Below are positions 23,146-33,087 of a DNA stretch of 35,705 bases, piece after piece. The DNA is from Candidatus Aminicenantota bacterium (lineage in GTDB: Bacteria; Acidobacteriota; Aminicenantia; Aminicenantales; Aminicenantaceae): the NCBI GenBank assembly GCA_011049545.1, contig DRHQ01000061.1, positions 1 through 35,705 on the forward strand, in the 5' to 3' direction. Made by a program: the position numbers and the translations under genes. How positions within the stretch are numbered: the first letter of the stretch is position 1; the number at the start of each line of letters is the position of its first letter. The notes beneath the pieces are model-generated. The model saw only the letters and a list, made by a program, of their open reading frames with translations, made no database searches and was not told where the DNA came from.

Positions 23146-25896
23146 ATGACATCTAATAAAAACTTTGCCAAATTTGCTTTTCTCTCAATCCTCATTTTCA
23201 CCCTGGCAACGGGTTTTTCTTATGCTCAGAGAATAACAGGGGGTATCAGAGGTGTTGTCACGGATGATGAGGGCGTGCCTTTTCCTGGAGTAACGGTAGA
23301 ACTTTCAAGCCCGGTCTTAATGGGCGGTGTTCATTCTGAGATAACAGGCACAAAAGGTGCTTACCGATTTATCAATTTACCACCTGGGATGTACAAACTT
23401 GTATTCTCTTTAGACGGGTTCCAAACCATTGAAAAGCTGGAAATAAAGGTTCGTGTAAAGGGGACAGTTACCGAAAATACCATCATGAAACAGACTACCC
23501 TTAGGGAAACTATCACAGTTACAGGAGAAGCTCCAGTTATTGATGTGACCAGTTCAGAGGAATCTTTAAGCTTCGATAAAGAACTCTTGGAAATGATACC
23601 ATCGGGCAGGTATTCATTTCTCGATGTCATGAAGCAGGCACCCGGCGTTATTACTTCTGGTTCCGGAGGAGGGACTACAGTAATGTCTGTCGCTGGTTCC
23701 AATAGCGAATCGAATTCTTTTCAGATTGATGGGCTAGATATAACTGGTCCTCGGCTGGGCCGCCCTATAGTGCGCCCAAATCAGGAAATTTTTTCTGAAG
23801 TTGAAGTTTCGGGAATAGGCTCTCCTGCTGAGTACGGAAACTATACCGGAGCAATAGTTAATGTGGTGACCAAGTCAGGAGGAAATACATTTTCAGGAAT
23901 TGTAGCGTACTACGGTCAATTTGCAAGCTTAACTGGTGACAACAATCCTGAGCCAGAGACCTGGGAATCTTGGACGCGCCACAAGTTTTTCGATGTTGCC
24001 TTCACTTTAGGCGGCCCCATAGTTAAAGATAAGCTTTGGTTTTTCGCTTCTGCTAATCTCACAAGTGATGATTACACAGGTTGGACGTCGGATCCGACAT
24101 ACCATAGCCCGGCAAGAGATGATAACTATTTTTTCAAACTGTCATCTCAGATAACCAACGCCCATAAGTTGACTGGCGCTTTCGCTTACAGGTATGACTT
24201 TTGGCAAAGTGTGCCAACCCCCTGGGTTATGCCGGAAGCCACCACGGAAGGGATAGGCAAGGTCCCTTATTGGAATCTTATGTATACCTGGATAATGAGT
24301 AATAATGCCTATCTTGAATTAAAAACTTCAGGATTTAGTCAGAAAACATCAACTCTTCCGCGACCCGATCTAGGAGGGGACCTCAGTATCCCCCAGCATT
24401 ATGACTCTCTAACTGGTGTTTACACGCAGGGGATTTGGTGGCCCTCGGAGAGAAACTTTAGGAGAAATCAGGCTACTGGTGCCTTATCCTATTTTGCTGA
24501 AGATTTCCTTGGTGGAGACCACGATTTCAAAGTCGGAATACAATATAACAGATCATATGCGGGTACACTCGCCGGTTACCCCGGAGGCATACAGTATACG
24601 GATTATGGTGGGGAGTTCTATACTAAAACTGAACTAGATCCTTCCTATTATGGTGGCTTGGTTAACGGCCTCTCAGCATTTTTCGATGACTCCTGGAGTA
24701 TTGGAGACCGATTGACTGTAAATTTGGGCTTAAGATATGACTACAGTAACGCTTCAATTCCATCGTATACGGTCATGGATGTCTGGACTAAGACCGACGG
24801 AAAGACCCCGGCGATTAAGGATATGGTCACATGGAATAGCCTTTCTCCTCGAATCGGATTAGCCTATCAGTTGACTTCCGATGGAAAAACCATTATTAAA
24901 GCCGGCTACAGACGTACCCAAGATCCCTATCATACTGGACACAATGATTGGCCAGGACCCAATGCTGGTGACTATTATGGCTACTGGTGGGACGGAACAG
25001 ACTGGGTGAGATATTGGGGGGCTGGAGCGGGGGACAATTGGGCCCTACCACCTGAAGATCTAAAAGCTCCTTATTCCAGCATGTTCTCAATAGGCCTTGA
25101 GAGAGAGGTTTTCACCGATTTTTCTGTGGGTTTATCTGGAGTATACAAGGACCAGAAAAATGGGATAGCCTATTGGAACTCCAAGGGCATCTATGAAGTA
25201 GTCCCGATGGTTTCTCCGGATAATGGTCAAACCTATCAGATTTACAACCAGCTTAATCCAGGAGTGAATAAGTACGAGATAACCAATCCAGAAGGATTTG
25301 GACAGACATACAAGGGAGTAACCCTTCAGGTGAGAAAAAGATATTCAAATAATTGGCTACTTAATGCTTCTCTGACCCTGTCAAAATCTGAAGGTCTAAC
25401 CACTTCCTCCAGAACTAATTCTGATCAGCAGTGGGTATTAACAACGTGGATGTATACGTCAGGAAAAGACCCTAACCATTGGATCAATGGAAGAGGTTTA
25501 ATGTCAATGGATCGAAAGTGGGCCTTCAAGCTTCAGTTTGGCTACAACTTCCCGTGGGATATCTTAGCCAGTGTGAATTATCAGTTTTTGACAGGAAGAC
25601 CATGGCAGCCATATGTCCGAGTCTATCCTGATCAAGGGGTGCAGTCTATTATTGCCGAACCGAGAAGTGATAAAAACAGAGTTGGCGAACGTAACATGCT
25701 GGATATTAGAGTGGCAAAAACCTTTAATTTTTTCAAAAGTGTCCGATTCAGTGTTATGGTTGATGTCTTTAATGCGTTAAATAGTAATACACCCACAGGC
25801 CTCTGGTCTTATAATACCTGGTCATGGTACTTCGGTGAAACTGGTTCGATTCCCACTCCACGAAGAGCACAGATAGGATTGAAACTGGAATTCTAA
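23146..25896 (+). CDS. TonB-dependent outer-membrane receptor with carboxypeptidase-regulatory-like domain
   Basis: The 916-residue protein has a signal peptide (about 1-28), an N-terminal CarboxypepD_reg-like beta domain (about 31-115, with GVVTDDEGVPFPGV), a plug domain (about 120-245, with the VNVVTKSGGN end) and a long beta barrel ending in aromatic Phe. This receptor type is common in Acidobacteriota and relatives and imports peptides or saccharides. No SusD-like partner is nearby. GGAGG precedes the ATG. A decayed copy of the last about 150 residues lies at 27363-27816. The surrounding peptidase genes suggest a peptide ligand. Confidence 0.92.
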   Translation: MTSNKNFAKFAFLSILIFTLATGFSYAQRITGGIRGVVTDDEGVPFPGVTVELSSPVLMGGVHSEITGTKGAYRFINLPPGMYKLVFSLDGFQTIEKLEIKVRVKGTVTENTIMKQTTLRETITVTGEAPVIDVTSSEESLSFDKELLEMIPSGRYSFLDVMKQAPGVITSGSGGGTTVMSVAGSNSESNSFQIDGLDITGPRLGRPIVRPNQEIFSEVEVSGIGSPAEYGNYTGAIVNVVTKSGGNTFSGIVAYYGQFASLTGDNNPEPETWESWTRHKFFDVAFTLGGPIVKDKLWFFASANLTSDDYTGWTSDPTYHSPARDDNYFFKLSSQITNAHKLTGAFAYRYDFWQSVPTPWVMPEATTEGIGKVPYWNLMYTWIMSNNAYLELKTSGFSQKTSTLPRPDLGGDLSIPQHYDSLTGVYTQGIWWPSERNFRRNQATGALSYFAEDFLGGDHDFKVGIQYNRSYAGTLAGYPGGIQYTDYGGEFYTKTELDPSYYGGLVNGLSAFFDDSWSIGDRLTVNLGLRYDYSNASIPSYTVMDVWTKTDGKTPAIKDMVTWNSLSPRIGLAYQLTSDGKTIIKAGYRRTQDPYHTGHNDWPGPNAGDYYGYWWDGTDWVRYWGAGAGDNWALPPEDLKAPYSSMFSIGLEREVFTDFSVGLSGVYKDQKNGIAYWNSKGIYEVVPMVSPDNGQTYQIYNQLNPGVNKYEITNPEGFGQTYKGVTLQVRKRYSNNWLLNASLTLSKSEGLTTSSRTNSDQQWVLTTWMYTSGKDPNHWINGRGLMSMDRKWAFKLQFGYNFPWDILASVNYQFLTGRPWQPYVRVYPDQGVQSIIAEPRSDKNRVGERNMLDIRVAKTFNFFKSVRFSVMVDVFNALNSNTPTGLWSYNTWSWYFGETGSIPTPRRAQIGLKLEF

Positions 25897-25908
25897 TATC
25901 AAGCCAAA

Positions 25909-25946
25909 GGAATTCTCCCTTCCTTTCATATTGAGGGGAGGATTCC
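25909..25946 (+). terminator. Terminator after the TonB receptor gene
   Basis: A 12-bp stem (GGAATTCTCCCT with GGGGAGGATTCC, two wobbles) begins 13 bases after the stop and is followed by TTATTTCTG. A related hairpin follows the pseudogene copy at 27832-27855. Confidence 0.6.
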
Positions 25947-26078
25947 TTATTTCTGTTGATCGTCAAGGCAATGCTTGATTGCCAGGATTGAGTGTTCTCC
26001 ACTGGGCGGCAAAGATCCATTTATCAATACTTTAACTAGTTATAAACAGTTATATTACCTATTCTAAGGAGGTAAAGA

Positions 26079-27167
26079 ATGAATCGTAGATCATTTTTAA
26101 AATCTGTGGCTGCCACAGGAGCAAGCGCAGCCTTTCTGAATTCCGTTCCCGGGAGGGCAAAAGCAAAAAGCAACAGCTCTTCTACTGGCATAGTCGTCGA
26201 CGGGCTTAACGGTTGCGTGCTCGATAAGGACTTTTTGGCTCGCGCGCGCAAAGGTGGGGTTCACTGCGTGGTCAAGGGCCTGAGCTTTGGCCGGGCGCAT
26301 GATTTCGTGGCCAGAAACCCCAAGGATATTACGATCGCAACCACCGTCCGGGAAATCCGCGACGCCAAGGATAGTGGCAAGCTCGCCTTGGTTTTTGATA
26401 AGCAGATGGCCAACGATGTAAGTGATGCCATGAGAAAATCCAACTCATATCTTACGTTGACCTATCACCTACGCGCACAATATGAAGCGGGCCTGCGCAT
26501 TCAGGGTATCTGTTACAACCTTAACAATCTTTTCGGCGGCGGCTGTATGGATCATAAGGTACCACTCACCCGGGCTGGCAGACGTCTGGTCGAGGAGATT
26601 CACCGGCTAAACATCATCCTTGACATTGGCGGGCATACTGGAGAGCAGACAAGTCTTGACGCCATCGCCATGTCAAAGGGCGTGCCCGTAGTAAACACTC
26701 ACACCAATCCGGCTGCCCTCTGTGCTAACCCCCGCAATATCTCTGATCGGCTCGCTGTGGCAATTGCCAAGACTGGTGGAGTAATTGGTATTAGCACGAT
26801 TAGTGACTTCCACAATCTCGACGCCACAACAATCCCGCCTAATGGTGCCAAGATCGAACAAGCCACGCTCAACATGCATCTGGACCACTATGATTACTTC
26901 AAGAAACTGGTTGGCGTTGATCATGTTGGAATGGGGACCGACCTCATCGTTGGATCGCACTCTGATGAAAAACCGTGGATCTCGGTTACCTTTCCTCCTG
27001 ACGCGTCAGGTCCTGGCGTGATACTGCCGGTCAAGGATTTTGAAAGCCTCGATCAGCTTCCGAACCTGATTCGTGGCCTCAAGGGACGTGGCTGGAGTGC
27101 TTCCGAGCTAGACAAGGTACTTGGTGCCAACTGGCTGCGGGTCTATGAACGCGTCTGGGGAGCTTGA
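26079..27167 (+). CDS. Tat-exported M19 dipeptidase-like protein with altered metal site
   Basis: The 362-residue protein has a Tat leader (NRRSFLK) and the later motifs of the membrane-dipeptidase family: ILDIGGHTG, VNTHTNP followed by CANPRNISD, and VGMGTDL. The first metal-binding motif, normally DGHND, reads DGLNG (about 42-46), so the HxD pair is missing. The bridging Glu region reads VFDKQ. Some M19-like Tat proteins have such changes; activity may be altered or lost. The gene is richer in GC than its neighbours. AAGGAGG precedes the ATG. It sits between the intact receptor and its decayed copy. Confidence 0.82.
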   Translation: MNRRSFLKSVAATGASAAFLNSVPGRAKAKSNSSSTGIVVDGLNGCVLDKDFLARARKGGVHCVVKGLSFGRAHDFVARNPKDITIATTVREIRDAKDSGKLALVFDKQMANDVSDAMRKSNSYLTLTYHLRAQYEAGLRIQGICYNLNNLFGGGCMDHKVPLTRAGRRLVEEIHRLNIILDIGGHTGEQTSLDAIAMSKGVPVVNTHTNPAALCANPRNISDRLAVAIAKTGGVIGISTISDFHNLDATTIPPNGAKIEQATLNMHLDHYDYFKKLVGVDHVGMGTDLIVGSHSDEKPWISVTFPPDASGPGVILPVKDFESLDQLPNLIRGLKGRGWSASELDKVLGANWLRVYERVWGA

Positions 27168-27324
27168 TGAAAAGGATCGAGTTTTTCATATAGCTGTGGA
27201 TCGGTTCTCCGATCTGACGATTTGCGTTCGGTCAGAACATTAACTCCAGAATCTTCGTGGAGAATAGTCTCAACGTGAAAGATGCTGTTTCGTCCAGGAT
27301 GACAAAGGCAAACTGGAAACAGAG
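27168..27324 (+). other. Intergenic run of three short hairpins
   Basis: Three small inverted repeats follow one another: GATCGG-TTCT-CCGATC (27199-27214), CTGAC with GTCAG (27214-27235), and CTCCA with TGGAG (27244-27262). They lie after the M19-like gene and before the repeat that precedes the receptor pseudogene. They may end transcription or be part of a decayed element. Confidence 0.3.
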
Positions 27325-27355
27325 GCATTTTCTCTTAAGGATATTCATAATTTTT
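27325..27355 (+). repeat. 31-base repeat upstream of the receptor pseudogene, copy B
   Basis: Identical to 22889-22919. After it, copy B keeps only a short TGACCATTATAATG stretch related to the copy A flank before jumping to the receptor C-terminal region. Confidence 0.85.
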
Positions 27356-27362
27356 GACCATT

Positions 27363-27816
27363 ATAATGATGTATACGGCAGGAAAAGACCCTAACGATTG
27401 GATCAATGCAGAGGGTTTAATGACAATGGATCGAACTTGGGTCTTCAAGCTTCAGCTCGCCTACAATTTCCCCTGGGATATCTTAGCCAGTGTGAATTAT
27501 CAGCGTATGTCAGGAAGACCATATGCACTAATAGTCCGAGTCTATCCTGATTAAGGGAGAAGGAATATTCTTTCCGAACCAAAAAGTAACAAATTCAGAC
27601 ATCCTACACGTAGCACCCTGGATATTAGAGTGGCAAAAACCTTTAATCTTCACAAAAATTTCCGATTCAGTGTTATGGTTGATGTCTTTAATCTGTTCAA
27701 TTATGATTATACATTAGGCTACGGCTCTTATAATGTATATCATTGGCGGCTACCTTGTACCTATTTCGATTCCCGCTCCATTAAGAGCACAGATAGGATT
27801 GAAACTGGAATTCTAG
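27363..27816 (+). pseudogene. Decayed C-terminal remnant of a second TonB-dependent receptor
   Basis: This segment closely matches the end of the receptor gene (from about 25447): TAGKDPNDWIN, DILASVNYQ, VRVYPD, DIRVAKTFN and FSVMVDVFN are shared. A CAA-to-TAA change gives a stop at 27552-27554, and a frameshift near 27760 separates the last strand from its frame; the original stop position is kept as TAG at 27814-27816. With copy B of the upstream repeat just before it, this is a duplicated receptor gene that lost most of its interior. Confidence 0.85.
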
Positions 27817-27831
27817 TTAGGTCGGAAAAAT

Positions 27832-27855
27832 CTCCTCTTTTAATTGAAAGGGGAG
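27832..27855 (+). terminator. Terminator after the receptor pseudogene
   Basis: A 10-bp stem (CTCCTCTTTT, loop AATT, GAAAGGGGAG, two wobbles) is followed by TTTCTATATCTTTG. It corresponds to the hairpin after the intact receptor gene. Confidence 0.6.
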
Positions 27856-28009
27856 TTTCTATATCTTTGTAGTATACCTACAGGAGGGAATCCTAATTCT
27901 TCAATAAATTCTAATCTATTATCTTTCGTTGATTAAAATTTACTGCTGGTTTCAAAGATCAATCATTAGTTGATCTTTTGATAATTAAAAAGATGAAGGG
28001 GTTGTAAGC

Positions 28010-30037
28010 ATGAAAAAACTAACAGCTCTTGTATTCATTATTAACTTAATTCTTTCTGCATCCATTATTGAAGGGAAAGAGAAGAGGGAAATAAAAGCAG
28101 ATGATCTTTACAATTTCAAGCAGATAAGTAATATTCAATTTTCACCTGACGGTAGATGGATTGCCTATGCTGTAACCGTTGCCGAAAGAGAAAGCGACAG
28201 TTATGACTCAGACATTTGGATGAGGCCAAGCAAGGGAGGTACTCCTATTAGGCTGTCTCATCACGAAAAAATGGACAGCAGCCCATGCTGGTCGCCAAAT
28301 GGCAAGTATCTAGCTTTTCTGTCAGCGAGGAAAGGAAAAACACAAATTTGGTTATTTAATACCGTCGGTGGAGAGCCATACCAGCTAACGGATATGAGTA
28401 ATGGTATCAGTAGCTTTGTCTGGTCTCCTGATAGCTCACAGGTTGCTTTCATTACGAAAGATCCCCACACCAAGAAAGAGAAGAAATCTGATGTAATCGT
28501 GCTTAACCGGCTGCAACACAAATTGGACGGAGTGGGCTATCTAGATAATAAACGACATCATATATGGATAATTCCAGTGAGGGGAGGGGTCCCGAGGAAA
28601 CTTACTGACGGTCAGTATGATGAGCAGGGTATAAATTTCTCTCCAGATGGTAAGGAAATTCTCTTTGTTTCTAATCGAACAGAAGATCCTGATGCTAATC
28701 ATAACACGGATATATGGGCCATAGATGTGAAGATTGGAAGAATAAGACAAATTACTGATGATGCCAAAACTGAATCTAATCCTAGTTGGTCGCATGATGG
28801 AGAATATATTGCCTATTTAATGTTTGAGGGTAATTTGGAGGGTAATAAAAAGAAGAGCTCCGTTTCTAACATCACATTCCTTTGGACAGTGCCTGCCAGA
28901 GGAGGAAAGCCAGTTAACCTTACCGTCGATCTGGATAGGAATGTAGTAGGTAGACCTTTATGGTCGCCGGATGATAGGTATCTATATTTTATTTTAGAAG
29001 ACAGCGGAAATTGGCATCTCTGCCGTATTCCTTCCTCTGGAGGAAAAGTAGAGCGAATAATTGCTGGGGAACGTTCTGTATCCAATTCATGGCAGCAAGG
29101 TGGGGTTGCTATTTCACCTGATGGAAAATATCTTGCTTTTACTCTTGAAGATTCTCTCTCGCTGCCTGAGCTTTATATAACCGAAACCAGTGGTGAAGAA
29201 TTGAAGCAACTGACTTTCATTAACAAGGAAATTTTGTCTGAGGTCAGGCTAAACAAGCCTGAGAACATCCATTACAAGAGCTTTGACGGACTGGAGATAG
29301 AGGGATGGGTGATGAATCCCCCAGATTTTCATCCAGGGAAGAAATATCCTTTGGTTTTAATGGTTCATGGTGGCCCTCTTGCCCAATACGGAACGGTCTT
29401 TAGCCATCAATTCCAGTTATTGGCAACCGAGGGATATGTCGTTCTTTACACCAATCCCCGGGGGAGTACCGGCTATGGTAATTCTTTTACTCTGGGAGTT
29501 ACAGCGAATTGGGGAAATGAGGATTTAAAGGACGTTATGGCTGGTGTTGATTATGTAATAGAACAGGGGTACGTAGACCCTGAGCGAGTGGGAATTGGTG
29601 GATATAGCTATGGAGGGTGGATGACCAATTATGCCATAACTCGCACTGACCGTTTTAAGGCCGCCGTTTCCATGGCCAGTAGTGCTGACTATTTCAGTTG
29701 TTATGGCACAGACGATTCGTTCAAATGGTGGGAGGCTGAAATAGGCCTACCTTGGGACAAATCTGAGAATTATCGAAAACATTCTCCCATTTTTGATGCA
29801 AAGAAAATAAAAACGCCCACTCTCTTTATGTGTGGGCAAAATGATTATCGCTGCCCACTCCCCCAATCGGAGCAGATGTATCTCAGTCTAAAAAGGCTAG
29901 GGATTGAGACGGAATTGGTCATCTATCCGGGGGAGAGCCATGGTGGGAGTTGGAGACCAGACCATAAAATTGACATGCTGCAAAGGATTCTCAAGTGGTT
30001 CAACAAATATCTTCAGCCAAAAAAGAAGACAAGGTAA
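28010..30037 (+). CDS. Exported S9 family peptidase (acylaminoacyl-peptidase-like)
   Basis: The 675-residue protein has a signal peptide (about 1-22), an N-terminal propeller with repeated PD40 motifs (SPDGRWIAY, WSPNGKYLAF, WSPDSSQVAF, FSPDGKEILF), and a C-terminal alpha/beta hydrolase domain. The catalytic serine is S533 in GGYSYGG, followed by an Asp in GQNDYR and a His in ESHGG. It should cut short peptides in the periplasm, as prolyl oligopeptidase relatives do. It precedes the M14 and second S9 genes on the same strand with gaps of 144 and 164 bases. Confidence 0.93.
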   Translation: MKKLTALVFIINLILSASIIEGKEKREIKADDLYNFKQISNIQFSPDGRWIAYAVTVAERESDSYDSDIWMRPSKGGTPIRLSHHEKMDSSPCWSPNGKYLAFLSARKGKTQIWLFNTVGGEPYQLTDMSNGISSFVWSPDSSQVAFITKDPHTKKEKKSDVIVLNRLQHKLDGVGYLDNKRHHIWIIPVRGGVPRKLTDGQYDEQGINFSPDGKEILFVSNRTEDPDANHNTDIWAIDVKIGRIRQITDDAKTESNPSWSHDGEYIAYLMFEGNLEGNKKKSSVSNITFLWTVPARGGKPVNLTVDLDRNVVGRPLWSPDDRYLYFILEDSGNWHLCRIPSSGGKVERIIAGERSVSNSWQQGGVAISPDGKYLAFTLEDSLSLPELYITETSGEELKQLTFINKEILSEVRLNKPENIHYKSFDGLEIEGWVMNPPDFHPGKKYPLVLMVHGGPLAQYGTVFSHQFQLLATEGYVVLYTNPRGSTGYGNSFTLGVTANWGNEDLKDVMAGVDYVIEQGYVDPERVGIGGYSYGGWMTNYAITRTDRFKAAVSMASSADYFSCYGTDDSFKWWEAEIGLPWDKSENYRKHSPIFDAKKIKTPTLFMCGQNDYRCPLPQSEQMYLSLKRLGIETELVIYPGESHGGSWRPDHKIDMLQRILKWFNKYLQPKKKTR

Positions 30038-30181
30038 AAATAGACAATCGAGGATAGATAATAGAAAAAATTGATATGCACTTGAGATGACAAAAGGAAT
30101 AATCAAAAACCAAGAAGCCACTTGACAATACACAACGGATCTTTAGAAAAAATATTTTTCAGAAAAAAAGGAGAGGGATTT

Positions 30182-32830
30182 ATGTTTAACAAGAAATATC
30201 TTGCTTTAAGATCCATAATACCATCTATTCTTATTTTTCTTCTCGGGTTGGGGATTTCCTTTGCTCAGAAGGTTCCTCTTCCTGAAGAGATTCTTGGATT
30301 CAAGGTAGGGGCTGACTTTCATCTGGCAGACTACAATCAGGCCCTTGAGTATTTCAGAGCACTTGAGAAGTCTTCCCCTAGAATGAAGGTCTTTGAGATG
30401 GGGAAAACTGAGATGGGAAAGCCGATGATATACGCAGTTATCACTTCAGAGGACAACATGGCGAAGCTGGATCATTATAAGGAGATATCAAGAAAGCTAG
30501 CGCTCGTGAAAGGACTGACTGATGAGGAAGCCCGACGTCTGGCTGCTGAGGGAAAAGCAGTGGTTTGGATTAGCGTTGCTGTCCATGCCTGGGAATGCGC
30601 CACGGCTCAGCACGCCTTACAGCTAGCTTATGATCTTGTAGCATCTGAAGACCCTGAAACCCGCTTCATTCGTGACAATACCATCTTTCTTCTTGTTTTT
30701 GCCAATCCTGATGGAATGCAAATGCTGGCTGAGTGGTACCTTCCGAATTTGGGTACCCCATATGAAATGAGTCCTATGCCCTGGTTATACAACAAATATG
30801 TGGGTCACGATGACAATCGCGAGTTCTATATGTATAACATGGCTGAAACCAAGAACATGACTCGTACCATAAACCAGGAATGGTACCCAATAATTCTATA
30901 TGACCATCACCAGACAGCTCCCGACCCGGCGAGAATCTGGATTCCACCCAATGGAGACCCGATCAATCCCAATATGCATCCCCTGATAACCCGAGGGATT
31001 AACCTGCTCGGCAGTACTATGGGATATGCTTTTGACAGGGAGGGAAAGCAAGGAGCTATCGCCAGGTTTGCGTTTGAATTCTGGCCTCCCTTCTTCTTGG
31101 ATACGTTTGGCTACTACTTCCACATCATCTCAATCATGACGGAGACCTCTTTCTATGGCTATGCCACTCCCCACTTCTACACTCTGAATGATTTTCCAGA
31201 GGCGTATCGGGATTTCACTCCTTCAGTTTTTTATCCTAACCCTTGGAAAGGAGGCTGGTGGAGGATGAGCGATGCAGTAGAATATTGTCTAACGGCTTCC
31301 AAAGCTGTGTTACTTACAGCCGCCAAATATCGTGAAGAGTTTCTCTATGACAAATATCAAATGGGGAGAGATACGATTGCTCGGTTTCAGAATGAGCCAC
31401 CCTATGCCTGGATAATACCGCAAGCCCAGTGGGATTCGCCTGTCGCCGCTCGCCTACTTAACAATATGATATTTTCTGGAATAAATGTTTATAAAGCTAA
31501 GGAGTCCTTTGTCTCTGATGGCATTTCCTACCCGGCGGGGACCTATATCATCCCTATGAACCAGCCCTTTGCCCTTTTTGTCAAGGCTGTCTTCGAGGAG
31601 CAAGCTTATCCCGACTTGACCAAGCACCCTACGATTTGGCAGGGAATAACCAGTCCGCAGAAGTTCCCTGATGCCTATCTTCCTCCTTATGATATGGTGG
31701 GATGGACTCTTTCCTACCAGATGGGGGTGAAAGTTTCAGCTGCCAATACTCCTTTAGAAGCGAGTCTGGAACCCCTGAAGGAGGTAGTCCCTCAAGCCGG
31801 AAGAGTAGAGAGTCGTGCGGGGTACGCCTATCTGATATCTCCCAAAAAGAACAACAGCTTCATAGCTGCTAACCGGATACTCAAGAAGGGAGGACAGATT
31901 CTTTGGGCTAAAGAGTCCTTCAGTTCTGGGGGGAAGAGCCATCCTCCTGGGACTCTGATTGTTCTCTCCAAGAGTGTCTCTAGGTCTTTTATGGACTCAC
32001 TTGCCAGGGAGTTACATCTTACCATAGGGGGAACTGGGAATCGAGTTGCGGCCAAGACTTATAAGCTGATAGCGCCGAGGATTGCCCTTTACAAATCCTG
32101 GACAGCCAATATGGATGAGGGTTGGACACGTTGGCTTTTTGAGCAGTACGAGTTCCCTTTCACCAACATTCATGATGCTGAGGTAAGGGCTGGCGATTTG
32201 GGGAAGAGATATGATGTTCTTGTCATTCCTTCCATGTCTACCGATGCCATTGTCAATGGGCATAAACCAGGAACCATTCCCCCACAGTATGTCGGGGGGA
32301 TAACCAATGCTGGTATTATGAACATAAAGAAGTTTGTTGATGGAGGTGGCACCCTGGTTACTTTGAGGCGAAGCTGTCTTTTCGCCTTAGATAAGCTGGG
32401 CTTGCCTGTGAATGATGCGCTTAAGGATCTCAAACCACCCAGTCCCTGGGGAGCTCCAGAACCAGCCAAGCCGGCAAAATTTGCCTGTCCCGGTTCCGTT
32501 CTAAGGATGGAGTTTAATTCCGAGCATCCGGTTGCCTACGGGATGCCCGAGGAAGCGCCTGGCATGTTCTACCAGAGCACAGCTTTTGACATCCTTTCCT
32601 CTTTCGAGGAGAAGATGCCTGTAGCCATTGCAAAGTTTTCAGGAGAGAATCTTCTTATGAGTGGTTATTTGAAGGGGGAGAAATTCCTTCATAAAAAAGC
32701 GGCAGCAGTGGATGTTCCTCTTGGTGAAGGGAAAGTGATTCTGTTGAGCCTTGGAGTTCAGAACAGGGCTACGCCTCACGGGACTTTTAAACTCCTGTTT
32801 AATTCCCTCTATTATGGCGCCGTAAAGTAA
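30182..32830 (+). CDS. Exported M14 family zinc carboxypeptidase
   Basis: The protein is 882 residues from the ATG with AGGAGAGGG upstream; an earlier frame start lacks a ribosome-binding site. Residues 1-29 form a signal peptide ending FAQ. The peptidase M14 zinc motif HxxE is at H135-E138 (VHAWE), NPDGM follows near 175, and a third His is in LYDHHQ (242-243). A TETSFYG segment may supply the catalytic Glu. The C-terminal half (about 450-882) is a long extra region typical of the large M14 proteins of proteolytic environmental bacteria. It should trim peptides from the C terminus outside the cytoplasm. Confidence 0.88.
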   Translation: MFNKKYLALRSIIPSILIFLLGLGISFAQKVPLPEEILGFKVGADFHLADYNQALEYFRALEKSSPRMKVFEMGKTEMGKPMIYAVITSEDNMAKLDHYKEISRKLALVKGLTDEEARRLAAEGKAVVWISVAVHAWECATAQHALQLAYDLVASEDPETRFIRDNTIFLLVFANPDGMQMLAEWYLPNLGTPYEMSPMPWLYNKYVGHDDNREFYMYNMAETKNMTRTINQEWYPIILYDHHQTAPDPARIWIPPNGDPINPNMHPLITRGINLLGSTMGYAFDREGKQGAIARFAFEFWPPFFLDTFGYYFHIISIMTETSFYGYATPHFYTLNDFPEAYRDFTPSVFYPNPWKGGWWRMSDAVEYCLTASKAVLLTAAKYREEFLYDKYQMGRDTIARFQNEPPYAWIIPQAQWDSPVAARLLNNMIFSGINVYKAKESFVSDGISYPAGTYIIPMNQPFALFVKAVFEEQAYPDLTKHPTIWQGITSPQKFPDAYLPPYDMVGWTLSYQMGVKVSAANTPLEASLEPLKEVVPQAGRVESRAGYAYLISPKKNNSFIAANRILKKGGQILWAKESFSSGGKSHPPGTLIVLSKSVSRSFMDSLARELHLTIGGTGNRVAAKTYKLIAPRIALYKSWTANMDEGWTRWLFEQYEFPFTNIHDAEVRAGDLGKRYDVLVIPSMSTDAIVNGHKPGTIPPQYVGGITNAGIMNIKKFVDGGGTLVTLRRSCLFALDKLGLPVNDALKDLKPPSPWGAPEPAKPAKFACPGSVLRMEFNSEHPVAYGMPEEAPGMFYQSTAFDILSSFEEKMPVAIAKFSGENLLMSGYLKGEKFLHKKAAAVDVPLGEGKVILLSLGVQNRATPHGTFKLLFNSLYYGAVK

Positions 32831-32969
32831 AGAACGCTCCTGAGTTTTCGATGTTTAAATAAGCTAAATAAAAGGAGAAGGAATTGCTTCTCAAATTGAT
32901 CTGATTAACTTCTTCAGAAGGAAATGAGGTGGGACAAAAGAAAAAAGAATTTTATTTTAACATTTTAAA

Positions 32970-33087
32970 AAAATTTAAAATTATGGAGGTTTCAATGAAG
33001 AACTTAAGCCGACAAAAAAAAGTAACTCTTTTTGCTTTCATAGTAGTGGCGGTTTGCTTTCTGATGAATGGTACCCTTTTAGCGCAA
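32970..33087 (+). repeat. 118-base leader repeat, copy 1 (RBS plus signal peptide)
   Basis: This stretch runs from 25 bases before the ATG to the end of the signal peptide coding region of the S9 gene. It matches 35137-35254 at 117 of 118 positions, with a single T/G difference at 33078 versus 35245. Confidence 0.95.
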
